Source of the DNA: Magnetococcales bacterium WMHbinv6
GTDB taxonomy: Bacteria; Pseudomonadota; Magnetococcia; Magnetococcales; Magnetaquicoccaceae
DNA: 40,098 nucleotides
Direction: 5' to 3'
Assembly (NCBI GenBank): GCA_002753135.1
Contig: PDZV01000037.1
Coordinates: 1 to 40,098, forward strand
Shown here: one piece after another, positions 26,284-34,924 of the stretch
Layout of the letters: the number at the start of each line of letters is the position of its first letter
Numbering within the stretch: position 1 is the first letter of the stretch
Translations under genes and position numbers: made by a program
The notes under the pieces: model-generated
Told to the model about the DNA's origin: nothing
The model's database searches: none
The model's input: only the letters and a program-made list of their open reading frames with translations

Positions 26284-27147
26284 ATGGAGAGCGAACAACA
26301 CCCGGCAGTCGGCAAGGCCATGCAAGCGTTGGCAGAGGTGATGGCACGCCTGCGTGGCCCGGAGGGGTGCCCGTGGGATAAACAGCAAAGTTGGGCCAGC
26401 CTGGTCCCTTATACCATCGAAGAGGCCTATGAGGTGGCCGAGGCGGTGGAAACCGGTCAGGTGGCCGGTTTGCGCGATGAGTTGGGCGATCTGTTGTTCC
26501 ATGTGGTGTTTTACAGTCGGATAGCCGAAGAGGAGAACCATTTTTCTCTGCAGGAGGTCATCCGCTGGGTGGTTGACAAGATGATACATCGTCATCCGCA
26601 CGTTTTTGCCGTACAAGAGGGGGATCCCCCGTTGGCCGAGGAGGTGCCGGGACGTTGGGAGGAGATCAAGCGCCAGGAGAAGAGTCGCCAGCGCCAGGAG
26701 CGGGGGGAGAGCGGTCCGGCTTCGGTCTTTGATGATCTCAACAGCCGTCTGCCCGCTTTGTTGTGGGCGGCCAAGGTGCAGCGCAAAATGGGGCAGGTGG
26801 GCTTTGACTGGCCGGATGTGCAGGGCGTCCTCGGCAAAGTGCGCGAAGAGTTGGCCGAGTTGGAAGAGGCTTGCAGCAGCGCAGAGAGTGCTGCCATTGA
26901 AGAGGAGCTGGGAGATCTGCTGTTTACCCTGGTCAACGTTGCCCGTCATAGGCACATTAACCCGGAAGTGGCCTTGCGCAGTTCGACCCGCAAATTTCAG
27001 GATCGTTTTCGTTACATGGAGAGTCGCCTGCATCAGGCGGGGCAGGCGGTATCCTCAGCCAGCCTGGAACAGTTGGAGGCGTTGTGGCAGGAGGCCAAAC
27101 AACGACCTTCGCATCGTCAGCAGCATGAAGAAGGAAGATTGGATTGA
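26284..27147 (+). CDS. mazG: Nucleoside triphosphate pyrophosphohydrolase MazG
   Basis: Hydrolyses (d)NTPs to NMP and pyrophosphate, a house-cleaning and stringent-response-modulating enzyme. The 287-residue product carries two MazG domains: the first with CPWDKQQSWASLVPYTIEEAYE and LRDELGDLLFHVVFYS, the second with VREELAELEEA and IEEELGDLLFTLVNVARH. The EExxE/ExxD metal-binding pattern is intact in both. The ATG at 26284 has AGAGG 7 bases before. Its stop overlaps the TTG start of typA (TTGA), so the two are translationally coupled. Confidence 0.96.
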   Translation: MESEQHPAVGKAMQALAEVMARLRGPEGCPWDKQQSWASLVPYTIEEAYEVAEAVETGQVAGLRDELGDLLFHVVFYSRIAEEENHFSLQEVIRWVVDKMIHRHPHVFAVQEGDPPLAEEVPGRWEEIKRQEKSRQRQERGESGPASVFDDLNSRLPALLWAAKVQRKMGQVGFDWPDVQGVLGKVREELAELEEACSSAESAAIEEELGDLLFTLVNVARHRHINPEVALRSSTRKFQDRFRYMESRLHQAGQAVSSASLEQLEALWQEAKQRPSHRQQHEEGRLD

Positions 27148-28961
27148 TTCAACATCTACGCAATATTGCCATCATTGCCCACGTGGATCATGGCAAGACC
27201 ACCCTGGTTGATAAACTGTTGCAGCAGTCGGGCACCCTGTCGCAGCGGGGAGAACTCCGTGAGCGGATCATGGACAGCAACGATCAGGAGCGGGAACGGG
27301 GTATTACCATTCTGGCCAAAAATACTGCCATTCAGTGGGGCAAATACCGGATCAACATTGTCGATACCCCGGGCCATGCCGATTTTGGCGGTGAAGTGGA
27401 GCGGGTTTTGTCGATGGTCGATTCGGTATTGCTGCTGGTGGATGCGGTGGACGGACCCATGCCGCAGACCCGTTTTGTCACCCGCAAAGCGTTCGACATG
27501 GGTTTTCGTCCGATTGTGGTGATCAACAAGGTGGATCGACCGTCGGCCCGACCGTTATGGGTGTTGGATAAAACCTTTGAGTTGTTCGACAAACTGGGTG
27601 CCAGCGATGAACAGCTGGATTTTCCCGTGATCTATGCCTCGGCCCTGGCCGGGTTTGCCTCTTTGGATCCGGAACAGCCAGGGACCGACATGACGCCGTT
27701 GTTTGAAACCATCGTCCGCGAGGTCAATCCGCCGCTGGTTGATCCCGAAGGACCGTTCCAGATGCAGGTTTCGGCCTTGGACTACAACAGTTATGTTGGC
27801 CTGATCGGTATTGGTCGCATCAAGCGGGGCTCGATTCGCAGCAATTCGCCGGTGACGGTGATCGGTGCCGATGATCGGCAGCGGATGGCCCGCGTGTTGC
27901 AGATTTTTGGTTTTCTCGGTCTGGAGCGGGTGGAGGTGTCGGAAGCCTTCGCCGGGGAGATCATCGCCTTTACCGGGGTGGAAAAATTGGGTATTTCCGA
28001 CACTCTGTGCCATCCGGAAGGGGTGGAGGCGCTCCCCTCGCTGGCGGTGGATGAACCGACCATCAGCATGATGTTTCAGGTCAACGACTCCCCCTTTGCC
28101 GGCAAAGAGGGCAAATTTGTCACCAGTCGCCAGTTGCGGGACCGTCTGTTTCGCGAGTTGGAACACAATGTGGCCTTGCGGGTGGAGGAGACCGAACATC
28201 CCGACCGTTTCCGGGTTTCCGGGCGGGGCGAGTTGCATCTGGGGGTGTTGATTGAGACCATGCGCCGTGAAGGGTTTGAGCTGGGGGTGTCGCGCCCGGA
28301 GGTGATCGTCCGCGAACGGGATGGTGTGCAGGAGGAGCCCTACGAAACGCTGGTCATCGATGTGGAAGAGAGTTACCAGGGGGCGGTGATGGAGGCCCTG
28401 GGGCAACGGCGGGCCGCCATGCAGGATATGGCCGCCGACGGTCTGGGGCGGGTCCGTTTGGACTATATCATTCCAGCCCGTGGCCTGATCGGCTTTCAGA
28501 CCGAATTTCGTACCATCACCTCGGGCACCGGGCTGATGTATCATGTTTTTGACCATTATGGTCCTGTCTGTCCTTCCGGTTTGGGGCAGCGCAAAAACGG
28601 GGTGTTGATCGCCCGCGAAGAGGGCAAAGCGACCGCCTACGCCTTGTGGAATCTGCAAGAGCGGGGACGTCATTTTATCGGACCTGGTGCGCCAATTTAC
28701 GAAGGGTTGATCATCGGTCAGCACAATCGCAACAACGATCTGGTGGTCAATCCGCTCAAAGGCAAACAGTTGACCAACATTCGTGCCTCCGGAGCCGACG
28801 AGGCGATCATTCTGACCCCGCCGATCCGTCTTTCGCTGGAACAGGCCCTGGAGTTCATCAATAACGATGAACTGGTGGAGGTGACACCGCACTCCATCCG
28901 CCTGCGCAAAAAACTGCTCAAGGAGCATGAACGGAAACGGTACAGCAAAGAGCAGGAGTAG
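27144..28961 (+). CDS. typA: Ribosome-associated GTPase TypA/BipA
   Basis: A translational GTPase of the EF-G/LepA group needed for ribosome assembly and stress growth. The 605 residues include G1 AHVDHGKTT, switch-I RERGITI, G3 [17 protein letters not shown]4 [10 protein letters not shown], and the TypA-specific C-terminus with [20 protein letters not shown] and [20 protein letters not shown]. Start codon TTG at 27144, supported by AAGGAAG about 7 bases upstream and by the first residues [20 protein letters not shown]. It shares a transcript with mazG. Confidence 0.97.
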   Translation: MIQHLRNIAIIAHVDHGKTTLVDKLLQQSGTLSQRGELRERIMDSNDQERERGITILAKNTAIQWGKYRINIVDTPGHADFGGEVERVLSMVDSVLLLVDAVDGPMPQTRFVTRKAFDMGFRPIVVINKVDRPSARPLWVLDKTFELFDKLGASDEQLDFPVIYASALAGFASLDPEQPGTDMTPLFETIVREVNPPLVDPEGPFQMQVSALDYNSYVGLIGIGRIKRGSIRSNSPVTVIGADDRQRMARVLQIFGFLGLERVEVSEAFAGEIIAFTGVEKLGISDTLCHPEGVEALPSLAVDEPTISMMFQVNDSPFAGKEGKFVTSRQLRDRLFRELEHNVALRVEETEHPDRFRVSGRGELHLGVLIETMRREGFELGVSRPEVIVRERDGVQEEPYETLVIDVEESYQGAVMEALGQRRAAMQDMAADGLGRVRLDYIIPARGLIGFQTEFRTITSGTGLMYHVFDHYGPVCPSGLGQRKNGVLIAREEGKATAYALWNLQERGRHFIGPGAPIYEGLIIGQHNRNNDLVVNPLKGKQLTNIRASGADEAIILTPPIRLSLEQALEFINNDELVEVTPHSIRLRKKLLKEHERKRYSKEQE

Positions 28962-28984
28962 CCACTGCCTGGAGATTCCCCCGG

Positions 28985-29013
28985 TTGACAATACAGTAAA
29001 TCTTAGGTAGATT
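28985..29013 (+). promoter_or_regulatory. Sigma-70-type promoter for the CheY-like gene
   Basis: TTGACA (28985-28990), 17 bases, TAGATT (29008-29013). The -35 is perfect and the spacing ideal. The predicted start near 29020 gives a leader of about 50 bases before the ATG at 29069. Confidence 0.6.
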
Positions 29014-29068
29014 TTGCAGAGATTGACGGCCTGCTGGGGGAATATTCACCATAAGCGCGGAGTTCAGT

Positions 29069-29473
29069 ATGAAAACATTGATCGCTGACGATGAATTTGC
29101 CAACCGGGAATTGCTCAAGCATATGTTGCGTCCCTATGGGGAGTGTATCATGGCTGAGGATGGCGAGGTGGCAGTGAAACTGTTCAAACAACATTTGGAT
29201 AGTGCTGCCCCCTTTGATCTGGTGTTGCTGGATATCATGATGCCCACCATGGATGGCCAGGAGGCGTTGCGCGAAATGCGCCGACTGGAAAAAGAAAAAT
29301 ACGGTCCCTCCGCCGATGGCAGTCGCTATACTTTTATCGTCATGCAAACCTCACTGGATGATCCCAAGCATCTGGTGGAATCCTACTTCAAGGGTAAATG
29401 CAACGGGTATATTACCAAGCCGATTACCCAGGATCTCCTGCTCGACAAACTGCAGAAACACAATTTGATCTGA
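29069..29473 (+). CDS. Single-domain response regulator (CheY-like receiver)
   Basis: A 134-residue stand-alone receiver with the acidic pair in LIADDEFANRELL, phospho-acceptor Asp about 57 in LVLLDIMMPTMDGQEAL, the Thr/Ser position in FIVMQTSLDD, and the conserved Lys in GYITKPI. It lacks an output domain, so it acts by binding a partner or passing phosphate on. GGAG lies 7 bases before the ATG. It lies ahead of a hybrid kinase with its own sigma-54-type promoter; a functional pairing is plausible but not shown. It need not be the chemotaxis CheY, since no che genes are in the window. Confidence 0.9.
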   Translation: MKTLIADDEFANRELLKHMLRPYGECIMAEDGEVAVKLFKQHLDSAAPFDLVLLDIMMPTMDGQEALREMRRLEKEKYGPSADGSRYTFIVMQTSLDDPKHLVESYFKGKCNGYITKPITQDLLLDKLQKHNLI

Positions 29474-29587
29474 GAGCAGGCGAACAACCCCTCCCGTGCG
29501 TAACCTGCCTGGCAGATTGCTGCACAAACGCTGATACGCTCCTTTTTTCACCGACTCTTTCCGGTCGCCTCTTTTTTTGTGTGCGCG

Positions 29588-29603
29588 TTGGCCTGTTTTT
29601 TGC
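29588..29603 (+). promoter_or_regulatory. Candidate sigma-54 promoter before the hybrid kinase
   Basis: TTGGCCTGTTTTTTGC has GG and GC 10 bases apart, a TTGGC -24 half and a TTGC -12 half. Predicted start near 29615, about 75 bases before the ATG at 29691. Confidence 0.6.
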
Positions 29604-29690
29604 GCGTTGGCCATTGGAACTGTTCACCTTGCGTGGCAGAAGAGGTTGTTTGTTGTCTACGGATAATCGAGTCACGGGAAAGGGTTGCCG

Positions 29691-31862
29691 ATGACCGCTG
29701 TGGATTCCTCGACCGGAGAGATGCCGGATTCGGTGTCGATTTGGCATAAGATGATTGAATTACAGCAAGTTACGTCCTATTTAACGGAGGGGGTGATTTT
29801 GCTGGATCGGGGGGGGTGTCTGCGTTTTCTCAATGCGGCGGCAGAGCGGATGTTGGGTTGGTCGCTAGAGGAGTTGCAGGGGGAGATCGCCCATTACAAG
29901 ATTCACTGTCAAAATTTGGCGCAACAACAGGTGCCGCTGGAAGAGTGCCCGGCCCACAAAGCCATTCAGGATGGTCGGGTTTATCATATTGAAAATGATG
30001 TATTTGTTCATCGGGATGGCCGTTTGATACCGGTATCGTTCACCGTGTCGCCGCTGCGTGAACAGGGGGAAATTGTCGGTGCGGTGACGGTTTTTACCGA
30101 ATTGAGCAGCCAGCTTGAGCTTGCGCGGGAGATCCGTCAGGCACAGGATATTGCCTTGGAAACGGCCCGCCTGAAAGCGGAATTTCTCTCCAATATGAGT
30201 CATGAACTGCGCACGCCGATTCATGGGGTGATCGGTTTGAATGATCTGTTGCTGGACAGCAAACTGGCCAAAGAGCAACGGGAACTGGCGACGGCGGTTC
30301 GCGATTCGGCGCAGGCTCTGTTGACGATTGTCAGCGATATTCTCGATTTTTCCCGCATTGAAGCGGGCAAGCTGGAAATCAAAGCAGAGGAGTTTCGTCC
30401 GGCCAAAGTGGTAGAGGAGGTGGTCGGTTTGTTGATGCCACAGGTACAGGGCAAACCGGTCAATCTGCTGACCCAGATCAGCAACCGGGTTCCTTCCGTC
30501 TTGCAAGGGGATGTGGCGCGGATTCGCCAGGTGTTGCTGAATTTGGCCGGCAATGCGGTCAAGTTTACCAAACGGGGGGAGGTCACCATTCGAGTCCGTT
30601 CGGAAAAAAAGAGCAAAAACCAGGTCGTGTTACGTTTTTTGGTGGCCGACACGGGTATCGGCATTGCCAAGGCCAACCAGCATCGTCTGTTTCGACCCTT
30701 TGTGCAGGTGGATGGCTCCTCGACGCGACCGTATGGCGGTACCGGTTTGGGTCTGTCGATTGCCAGCCGTCTGGTCGAGTTGATGGGGGGGCAGATCGGT
30801 TTTGCCAGCCGCAAGGATCGGGGTTCTCTCTTTTGGTTTGATGTGCCGTTGACCCGTTCCGGGCCGTTGCCGTTAACGCTGCAACCGGAGCTGGATAAGT
30901 CGCGTCTGGTCGGGGTGAAAATATTGCTGGTTGATCCGCAACAGACCAGCCAGACCTTGTTGCTCAATAAAATTTTGCGGTGGAAAATGCGGGCCACCTC
31001 CGTGGAGAGTCTGGAGGAGATTTCCGCCTGTCTGCAACAGGAGGCAGCCACAGGCACGCCGTGTCGGCTGGTGCTGGTTTCGTTGCCGACGGCCAGGGGG
31101 CAACAGGCCAGGGAACGTGCCATGGCGGCGTTGCAGGCGGTGCAGAGCCAGGAGGTCTGGCCGATGGTCTCTTTTATCCTGCTGGGGGGCAGCAACGATA
31201 AAAAATATCTGGAAGATGCCCGCCAGGCAGGATATGCAACGGTTATCGCCAAACCGGTACAGACGCCCCGTTTGTTGGAAGCGTTATTGTCTCTCTTGCC
31301 TGACGAGGGAACAACGCTTGAAGCAGAGAGAATCCACTCGGTAAGCGTTGACAACGATTACACATTGACGGCAACAGGTGGATCAGGCGACACTACACAG
31401 CCCGAGGGCGAAAGCAGGCTGGGGGAAGAGGCCCTGACTTTGCCGGGCGAAAGGAGTCTGTTGCACCGCAGTGCCGGGGGATGGCCGGTGTTGTTGGCCG
31501 AGGATAACCCGGTGATTCAAAAAGCGGTCCAAAGTCAACTGCAAAGTCTGGGGTGTGTGGTGCATACCGTAGCCAACGGCAAAGAGGCATTGGCTTTCAT
31601 GATGCACGCGCACTGTGCATTGGTGTTGATGGATTGCCATATGCCGGTGCTGGATGGCTACTTGTCTTCACAGGCCATTCGTCTGTTGTCTGCCCCACAG
31701 GGAGAGGTGCCCATTATCGGTATGGTGGCTGCCGGGAGCAAAGGCGAGCGGGAACGTTGTCTGGAATATGGCATGAATGATCTGTTGAGCAAGCCGGTGC
31801 AGTGGGAGGCCCTGAAAGAGATGCTGGCGCTCTGGCTGCCGAAGCGGGAGGGCGGGGAGTAG
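29691..31862 (+). CDS. Cytoplasmic hybrid histidine kinase: PAS-HisKA-HATPase-pseudoREC-REC
   Basis: A 723-residue kinase with no membrane segment or signal peptide. A PAS domain spans about 22-140 (EGVILLDRGGCLRFLNAAAE). The HisKA box is SNMSHELRTPIHG with His171; HATPase motifs are LNLAGNAVKF, ADTGIGIAKAN and YGGTGLGLSIASRL. A first receiver-like domain (about 408-535) starts VKILLVDPQQTSQTLLLN but has LVLVSLPTARG where the phospho-Asp should be, so it is probably a pseudo-receiver. The second (about 600-720) is complete, with VLLAEDNPVIQKA and LVLMDCHMPVLDG. GGGAAAGGG lies just before the ATG. The output partner is unknown; neighbours include a CheY-like receiver and a c-di-GMP protein. 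Confidence 0.92.
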   Translation: MTAVDSSTGEMPDSVSIWHKMIELQQVTSYLTEGVILLDRGGCLRFLNAAAERMLGWSLEELQGEIAHYKIHCQNLAQQQVPLEECPAHKAIQDGRVYHIENDVFVHRDGRLIPVSFTVSPLREQGEIVGAVTVFTELSSQLELAREIRQAQDIALETARLKAEFLSNMSHELRTPIHGVIGLNDLLLDSKLAKEQRELATAVRDSAQALLTIVSDILDFSRIEAGKLEIKAEEFRPAKVVEEVVGLLMPQVQGKPVNLLTQISNRVPSVLQGDVARIRQVLLNLAGNAVKFTKRGEVTIRVRSEKKSKNQVVLRFLVADTGIGIAKANQHRLFRPFVQVDGSSTRPYGGTGLGLSIASRLVELMGGQIGFASRKDRGSLFWFDVPLTRSGPLPLTLQPELDKSRLVGVKILLVDPQQTSQTLLLNKILRWKMRATSVESLEEISACLQQEAATGTPCRLVLVSLPTARGQQARERAMAALQAVQSQEVWPMVSFILLGGSNDKKYLEDARQAGYATVIAKPVQTPRLLEALLSLLPDEGTTLEAERIHSVSVDNDYTLTATGGSGDTTQPEGESRLGEEALTLPGERSLLHRSAGGWPVLLAEDNPVIQKAVQSQLQSLGCVVHTVANGKEALAFMMHAHCALVLMDCHMPVLDGYLSSQAIRLLSAPQGEVPIIGMVAAGSKGERERCLEYGMNDLLSKPVQWEALKEMLALWLPKREGGE

Positions 31863-31964
31863 CTGCTGCTTTGCTTGCCGGTTGTGGTGCAAAACAGAAC
31901 CATGGTGGTGTGGCAGAGCGCGGTTGACACAAAATCAGCGTGGATGAGGCAAATGCTAGGGATG

Positions 31965-32378
31965 ATGTCTGAGGAGGAGTCACCGCCCTTGGCGGTGAGT
32001 GACGAAGAGCGATTGATTCGCTGGTTGGCCATTGCTGGCACCCTGCCGCCGGAAGGGTTGGCTGCCTTGCGTGAGGCGGAAGGGGCGGGGTGGCGTGTTG
32101 TCACTGCCAGCGGGGAGGGGTTGGCGCGCAGTGAGCGGATCGCCTGTTTGCGTGCGCCGGAAGATTTACCGTTTTGGGCCTATGCCCTGGCCAAAAGCTA
32201 TCTGGATGATGTGGGCGAATGGCCCCTGTTTGGCATGGCGACGGAGCAGGCCTTGGCTGCCTATGAAGAGCATCGGGATGTTGTTGTGGCCGTGCGGGAA
32301 ATTTTGGCAACCGTCCAGCCGGTGTGGCCGGACGTGCTGGTGGTGGCCATTGAGGAGATGCGTGGCAGACCGCATTGA
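31965..32378 (+). CDS. Protein of unknown function (137 aa)
   Basis: Not recognised. The coding frame is clear from 31989 onward: VSDEERLIRWLAIAGTLPPE, then GLAALREAEGAGWRVVTASG, LPFWAYALAKSYLDDVGEWP and VVVAVREILATVQPVWPDVL. It looks like a soluble, mainly helical protein without signal peptide. Start choice is open: ATG at 31965 with AGGG too close, or TTG at 31989 with a strong GAGGAGGAG 9 bases before. It lies between a hybrid kinase and a GGDEF-EAL protein on the same strand with short gaps, so it is probably co-transcribed with signalling genes. Confidence 0.6.
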   Translation: MSEEESPPLAVSDEERLIRWLAIAGTLPPEGLAALREAEGAGWRVVTASGEGLARSERIACLRAPEDLPFWAYALAKSYLDDVGEWPLFGMATEQALAAYEEHRDVVVAVREILATVQPVWPDVLVVAIEEMRGRPH

Positions 32379-32429
32379 GTCGTTTTGCCGTGCAAGAACG
32401 GGAATGGTGGACAACAGGCTGACAAGTCA

Positions 32430-34169
32430 ATGGACAATCGGGACATGACGCAGGTACAGACAACGCAAGCCGAGCAACAGCGGATGATTGGCGGTGGGGT
32501 TGCCGAATCCGAGTTTTATCCGGTGATGGATCGTTTGCCGACCGGAGTGTTGTTGCATCGGGAAGGAATCATCCTCTATGCCAATCCGGTCATGCTCTTC
32601 ATTTTGGGGCTGGAACGGCAGGCCGATTGTCTGCACAAGCCGTTGTTGAGTTATTTTCAGCCGGAAAGTTGGAAACGGATCGAACAGGCCGTCGAAGCGA
32701 TGGGGGCGGAGGAGGTGGGTGGCATTCCTGGCGAAATTGCGGTGCTGCGCGCCGACGACAAAGAGGCCACCCTGGAGACCATCACCTCCCTGGTGCAACT
32801 GACGGGTGGTGCGGTGTTTTGTACGGTTGCACAGGATATTTCGCAGCGAAAACAGAATGAGGAGCGTATTCGTCACCAGGCCAATTATGACAGTTTGACC
32901 GGACTGCCGAACCGCATGTTGTTCATGGATCGTTTGCAACGGGAGATTGTGCGCGCCACCCGTCAACAGAAACGGGTGGCATTGATGTTTATTGATCTGG
33001 ACCGTTTCAAATGGGTCAATGACACCTTGGGCCATGCAGCGGGTGATGATTTATTGCGCGAGGTTTCCAACCGTTTGCAGAGCAGTTTGCGTAAATCGGA
33101 TACGGTGGCGCGTATGGGTGGTGATGAATTTACCGCCATTTTGCCGGATATGGAGCGTGGACCGCACGCCGAAAGGGTTGCCAGCGGGGTGTTGGGCCAG
33201 TTGGTGACGCCGTTCATCTTGTGCGGGCAGGAGGTGATGATTTCTGGATCAATTGGTATTGCCATTTTTCCGGATGATGCGGCTTCCATGGAGGAGTTGT
33301 TGCGCAATGCCGACATCGCCATGTATCGGGCCAAAAGTGCAGGGCGCAACGGTTATCGCTTTTTCACCCCGGATATGCATGCCGAAGCCCAGCAGCGCAT
33401 GGAACTGGAAAGCGATCTGCATTATGTGCTGGAACGCAAGGAGTTGGTGATTCACTACCAACCCATCGTCGACTTGCAGAGCCGTATGGTGGTGGGGGCT
33501 GAATGTCTGTTGCGGTGGATTCATCCCAAGCGGGGGTTTATCTCCCCGGCTCTGTTCATTCCGATGGCCGAAGAGATCGGCCTGATCAGCCAGATTACCG
33601 AATGGACCATCCGTACCGCTTGTGCCCAGGCGGCACGATGGCGGCAGATGCCCGGCTGTGCAACCTTTTTTGTCTCGGTCAATCTCTCTTGTACCCGCTG
33701 CCGCGATTTGTCGGTGGGGGAAAAGATTGAGGCCATTTTCCAGGATACCGGTTTGCCAGCCAACGGCTTGGTGTTGGAAATTACTGAAAATATTCTCTCG
33801 GAAGATGCCAACCGGGCTTTGCAGATGCTCAATCAGTTGGTGCAGAGAGGGGTTGCCTTATGGTTGGATGATTTTGGCACCGGCCACTCATCGCTCAGTG
33901 TGCTGAAGCGTCTGCCAGTGAGCGGGATCAAGATTGATCGTTCTTTTGTGCCCAGCGCCCTCTCCGACCCGGAAACCATTGTTCTGGTGGAGGCCATTTT
34001 GTCCCTGGCCCGCAGTCTTAACCGGGAGGTGATCGGCGAGGGGATTGAAGCAGAGGCGCAGGCTGAGTTTTTGTTGACGCGCAGCTGTCGTTTTGGTCAG
34101 GGGTATCTCTTTCTTAAGCCGGAACCGGCGGAATTGCTCACCGCCGTGTTGGGCAAGGCACTGCGTTGA
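32430..34169 (+). CDS. PAS-GGDEF-EAL c-di-GMP turnover protein
   Basis: The 579-residue product has a PAS domain (about 28-145), a GGDEF domain with intact GGDEF at 230-234 and an RxxD inhibitory site (Arg221, Asp224) five residues before it, and a full EAL domain. The EAL signature itself reads ECL (358-360). Other catalytic positions look present: NLS near 418, EITEN at 450-454, LDDFG at 479-483, KIDRSF at 501-506 and GEGIEAEAQ near 536. The cyclase is therefore likely active and feedback-inhibited, and the phosphodiesterase possibly active. c-di-GMP would link the nearby kinases to motility or biofilm. Start choice between 32385 (TTG), 32430 (ATG) and 32445 (ATG) is uncertain since none has a strong ribosome site. 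Confidence 0.92.
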   Translation: MDNRDMTQVQTTQAEQQRMIGGGVAESEFYPVMDRLPTGVLLHREGIILYANPVMLFILGLERQADCLHKPLLSYFQPESWKRIEQAVEAMGAEEVGGIPGEIAVLRADDKEATLETITSLVQLTGGAVFCTVAQDISQRKQNEERIRHQANYDSLTGLPNRMLFMDRLQREIVRATRQQKRVALMFIDLDRFKWVNDTLGHAAGDDLLREVSNRLQSSLRKSDTVARMGGDEFTAILPDMERGPHAERVASGVLGQLVTPFILCGQEVMISGSIGIAIFPDDAASMEELLRNADIAMYRAKSAGRNGYRFFTPDMHAEAQQRMELESDLHYVLERKELVIHYQPIVDLQSRMVVGAECLLRWIHPKRGFISPALFIPMAEEIGLISQITEWTIRTACAQAARWRQMPGCATFFVSVNLSCTRCRDLSVGEKIEAIFQDTGLPANGLVLEITENILSEDANRALQMLNQLVQRGVALWLDDFGTGHSSLSVLKRLPVSGIKIDRSFVPSALSDPETIVLVEAILSLARSLNREVIGEGIEAEAQAEFLLTRSCRFGQGYLFLKPEPAELLTAVLGKALR

Positions 34170-34177
34170 CAAGCTCT

Positions 34178-34210
34178 CTGTCGGGACCACCCCCCTCCTG
34201 GTCCCGACAG
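34178..34210. terminator. Bidirectional hairpin between convergent genes
   Basis: A perfect 12-bp stem, CTGTCGGGACCA (34178-34189) with TGGTCCCGACAG (34199-34210), around a 9-base C-rich loop. It starts 8 bp after the GGDEF-EAL stop and ends 12 bp from the stop of the convergent gene. It lacks a T-run. Confidence 0.65.
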
Positions 34211-34222
34211 GGCAGTGTCTGA

Positions 34223-34843
34223 TTACAAATGGATCAAGGTGGGCGCAAACCAGCCGAGCAGGCCAAAAACCACACCCAGAACCCCCAACGCACCCGCACC
34301 CCAGACCAGCATCATCATACCGGTGACCACCGAGGCGGAGGCCATGACGATGGCAATTTGTACGGAAGCGGCACCATATTCAAACATGTGGTGGGCTGCT
34401 GCCGCCCGATCACGAATGTTCTGCGCGGCGATGGCCCGTTCGCGCAGCTCCTTGCGCCCTTCTTTTTTTTCCGGTTCACTTTCGTAGCGTTGCGCCGTCG
34501 TGCGCCAGTCGTTGATCCTTTTTTTCCAGACCGTCTCCTGTTCCGCACTGAGATTGGCCGGTTTGATGGCCTCCATCATTTCGGCGGCGGTTTCCATGGT
34601 GGTTTTGCGAATGGTTTTGGCCTGATAAAAGGCCCACAAATCGGAGGCTTCGATGTTGTGGGCGATCTGCGAAGTTTGTGAAGCATTGACGCCGGTTTCG
34701 ATCAGGGCCAGCAGACAGGCCAAGAGACTGATCATGATGGCGACAAATTTTTTGTTGCCTGCTTCGTGTTCACCATGACTCTCGCCGCCATGATGGCCGT
34801 GCGCCGCTTCATGGATCTGTTCCTGAGTTTCCATCACTTCCAT
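34223..34843 (-). CDS. DUF4337-like membrane protein
   Basis: The 206-residue protein has a His/Glu-rich cytoplasmic N-terminus (EAAHGHHGGESHGEHEAG), a TM segment at about 33-52 (VAIMISLLACLLALIETGV), a region SQTSQIAHNIEASDLWAFYQAKTIRK (split, about 55-80) that I associate with DUF4337 proteins, a charged helical middle, and two C-terminal TM segments around 158-203. Function is unknown. GAGGT lies 7 bases before the ATG. It follows the sigma-54 activator by 80 bp and has its own promoter-like sequence (34889-34917), so co-transcription is uncertain. The His-rich N-terminus could bind metal. Confidence 0.75.
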   Translation of the reverse strand: MEVMETQEQIHEAAHGHHGGESHGEHEAGNKKFVAIMISLLACLLALIETGVNASQTSQIAHNIEASDLWAFYQAKTIRKTTMETAAEMMEAIKPANLSAEQETVWKKRINDWRTTAQRYESEPEKKEGRKELRERAIAAQNIRDRAAAAHHMFEYGAASVQIAIVMASASVVTGMMMLVWGAGALGVLGVVFGLLGWFAPTLIHL

Positions 34844-34888
34844 TGGTGTACCTCATTGCTAAAAAAATTGAATTTTTCCTAAACCGGC

Positions 34889-34917
34889 ATTGAACAGCTG
34901 ACAGTGCGCTTTGTCAA
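34889..34917 (-). promoter_or_regulatory. Candidate sigma-70 promoter for the DUF4337-like gene
   Basis: On the minus strand TTGACA, 17 bases, TTCAAT, about 45 bp before the ATG at 34843. The -10 is a moderate match. Confidence 0.45.
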
Positions 34918-34924
34918 CGGGCCG

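Noticed and set aside
25900-27033. N-terminal extension of the flgF frame
   Set aside because: Antisense to mazG and upstream of the sigma-54 promoter; flgF begins at 25899 with AGGAG.
27555-28991. Minus-strand frame of 478 codons opposite typA
   Set aside because: Shadow of a conserved GTPase gene; low-information composition.
29548-29578. Hairpin with T-run after the CheY-like gene as a terminator
   Set aside because: Only a 4-bp stem (CGAC/GTCG); the T-run alone is not enough.
31923-31960. TTGACA as a promoter before the unknown gene at 31965
   Set aside because: No -10 element at 16-18 bases; probably coincidence.
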